Source: Pectobacterium fontis
GTDB lineage: Bacteria; Pseudomonadota; Gammaproteobacteria; Enterobacterales; Enterobacteriaceae
Length of the DNA: 64,000 nucleotides
Assembly: GCF_000803215.1 (NCBI RefSeq)
Contig: NZ_JSXC01000035.1
Location: 107,129 to 171,128 of the forward strand
Direction of reading: 5' to 3'
The position numbers were made by a program, and so were the translations under genes. Positions within the stretch are counted from its first letter, which is position 1, and each line of letters opens with the position of its first letter. Positions 63,313 through 64,000 of this stretch are shown piece after piece. The notes below the pieces were generated by a model that was not told the DNA's origin, did no database searches, and saw nothing but the letters and a program-made list of their open reading frames with translations.

Positions 63313-63341
63313 TTGACAGTACTGCGGGGGCTGGATATCAT
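63313..63341 (+). promoter_or_regulatory. Promoter of tRNA-Asn
   Basis: TTGACA (63313-63318), a 17-base spacer and TATCAT (63336-63341), followed by a GC-rich discriminator (GCGCCCC) typical of stable-RNA promoters under stringent control. Confidence 0.88.
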
Positions 63342-63359
63342 GCGCCCCGTTCACACGAT

Positions 63360-63435
63360 TCCTCTGTAGTTCAGTCGGTAGAACGGCGGACTGTTAATCC
63401 GTATGTCACTGGTTCGAGTCCAGTCAGAGGAGCCA
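63360..63435 (+). tRNA. tRNA-Asn (anticodon GTT)
   Basis: A 76-base tRNA with acceptor stem TCCTCTG/CAGAGGA, anticodon loop CTGTTAA giving GTT, T-loop TTCGAGT and encoded CCA. It is a well-known integration target in enterics (for example the Yersinia high-pathogenicity island). Confidence 0.97.
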
Positions 63436-63436
63436 A
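63420..63436 (+). other. Putative attachment site (attL) in the 3' end of tRNA-Asn
   Basis: CCAGTCAGAGGAGCCAA is the 17-base core used by asn-tRNA integrating islands. A matching copy would be expected at the far end of the island, outside this window. Confidence 0.65.
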
Positions 63437-63548
63437 ATTAAAGAATGTAGATGCCTACGGGCGTCTACATTTTTGCATTTAATCAATCACTTGCCTCCCC
63501 TCTCTTGTCTACTAACATCCACTGAAATACACCTATATCCAGCAATTT

Positions 63549-63597
63549 TGTTGGTAGATTTCTTGGTAGTTCTGGTTAGATTTTCCTTATACCAACA
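63549..63597. promoter_or_regulatory. Candidate integrase arm-type binding sites
   Basis: TTGGTAG occurs at 63551-63557 and again 12 bases later at 63563-63569, a related TGGTTAG follows at 63573-63579, and an inverted TACCAACA is at 63590-63597. They lie between attL and the integrase ATG, where arm sites and integrase self-repression sites are expected. Confidence 0.5.
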
Positions 63598-63614
63598 AAA
63601 AGGAAAGAGAATCT

Positions 63615-63989
63615 ATGTCACTTACTGACACCAAAGTAAAAAAAGCTAAACCTCTTGAGAAAGAATACAAGCTTACTGATGGTCTTGGTATGCACCTGCT
63701 TGTCCACCCGAACGGATCTAAATACTGGCGGCTTTCCTACCGCTTTGCACAGAAGCAAAAACTGTTATCGTTGGGGGTTTACCCTGCTATTTCTTTGACT
63801 GACGCAAGGGAGCGTCGTGATGAAGCGCGTAAGCTGATTGCTAATGGGATTGATCCAGGAGCCAGAAAAAAATCAGGCCGGGAGCGACAAGGAACACACG
63901 ATGAGTCCCGATCCTTTGCTGTAATGGCTCGTGCATGGGCTGAGACCAAAACCAAGTGGTCAGAAGACTACAAAGTTAAGGTGTATTAG
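63615..63989 (+). pseudogene. P4-type tyrosine integrase, N-terminal part ending early
   Basis: The 124-residue frame starts MSLTDTKVKKAKPLEKEYKL and holds the arm-binding domain (DUF4102: DGLGMHLLVHPNGSKYWRLSYRF, LGVYPAISLTDARERRDEAR), then the start of the core-binding domain (WAETKTKWSEDY). A TAG at 63987-63989 ends it before the catalytic domain; family members are about 400 residues. The window ends 11 bases later, so a nonsense mutation, a small indel or an assembly error cannot be told apart. AAAGGAAAGAGAATCT precedes the ATG. Confidence 0.8.
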
Positions 63990-64000
63990 TCGCGACCAGA

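Noticed and set aside
1..64000. CRISPR arrays, IS elements, rRNA genes
   Set aside because: No spaced direct-repeat array, transposase frame or rRNA sequence was seen on either strand.

Overview
The window looks like a chromosomal segment of a soft-rot enterobacterium, most likely Pectobacterium. Two lines of evidence point there. Most genes are close relatives of E. coli genes and keep E. coli-like order (bioA/bioBFCD-uvrB, ybhK/moaABCDE-ybhL, ybhGFSR, gsiABCD-moeAB, yohJK-cdd, serU-mtfA-asnT). The plant-pathogen marker celS, a secreted family-12 endoglucanase known from Erwinia/Pectobacterium carotovora, sits among them. No rRNA, IS element or CRISPR array was seen.

Layout. 1-7.8 kb: the 5' end of bglX; a class-III PLP enzyme divergent from an ABC importer of the 2-aminoethylphosphonate type, with a DeoR-type regulator at the operon end; a glutathione transferase. 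7.9-21 kb: pbpG, two small envelope proteins, a class-IV adenylate cyclase, the S-methylmethionine operon mmuPM with a third unknown gene and MetJ boxes, dusC, queH, a DppA-like binding protein, pepT, yegP and rhlE. 21-28 kb: a six-gene ferric-siderophore uptake operon (TonB receptor, binding protein, two permeases, ATPase, FhuF-like reductase) behind a strong Fur dyad. 28-34 kb: the ybhGFSR exporter and ybhL. 34-38.4 kb: moaABCDE with a Moco riboswitch, and ybhK. 38.4-46.3 kb: uvrB with an SOS box, a DnaA-box cluster where E. coli has DARS1, and the biotin genes around a BirA operator. 46.5-53 kb: celS, yohJK, an inserted PD-(D/E)XK nuclease gene, cdd and maeA. 53-61.8 kb: gsiABCD, moeAB and a nitroreductase-like protein. 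61.8-64 kb: tRNA-Ser(CGA), mtfA, tRNA-Asn(GTT), and an integrase reading frame that stops early at the window edge, the likely left border of a genomic island.

How the parts fit. Moco synthesis is covered twice (moaABCDE under feedback by the riboswitch, moeAB farther on). The biotin block is complete for the late pathway. The transporters show a scavenging life style: phosphonate-type, peptide, glutathione, S-methylmethionine (a plant metabolite) and xenosiderophore uptake. The least-explained parts are the PLP enzyme/transporter/DeoR module (a candidate for a hydroxylated aminoethylphosphonate route), the nuclease gene inserted between yohK and cdd, a nested palindromic element between maeA and gsiD, several short ORFs with good ribosome-binding sites, and the island border at tRNA-Asn.
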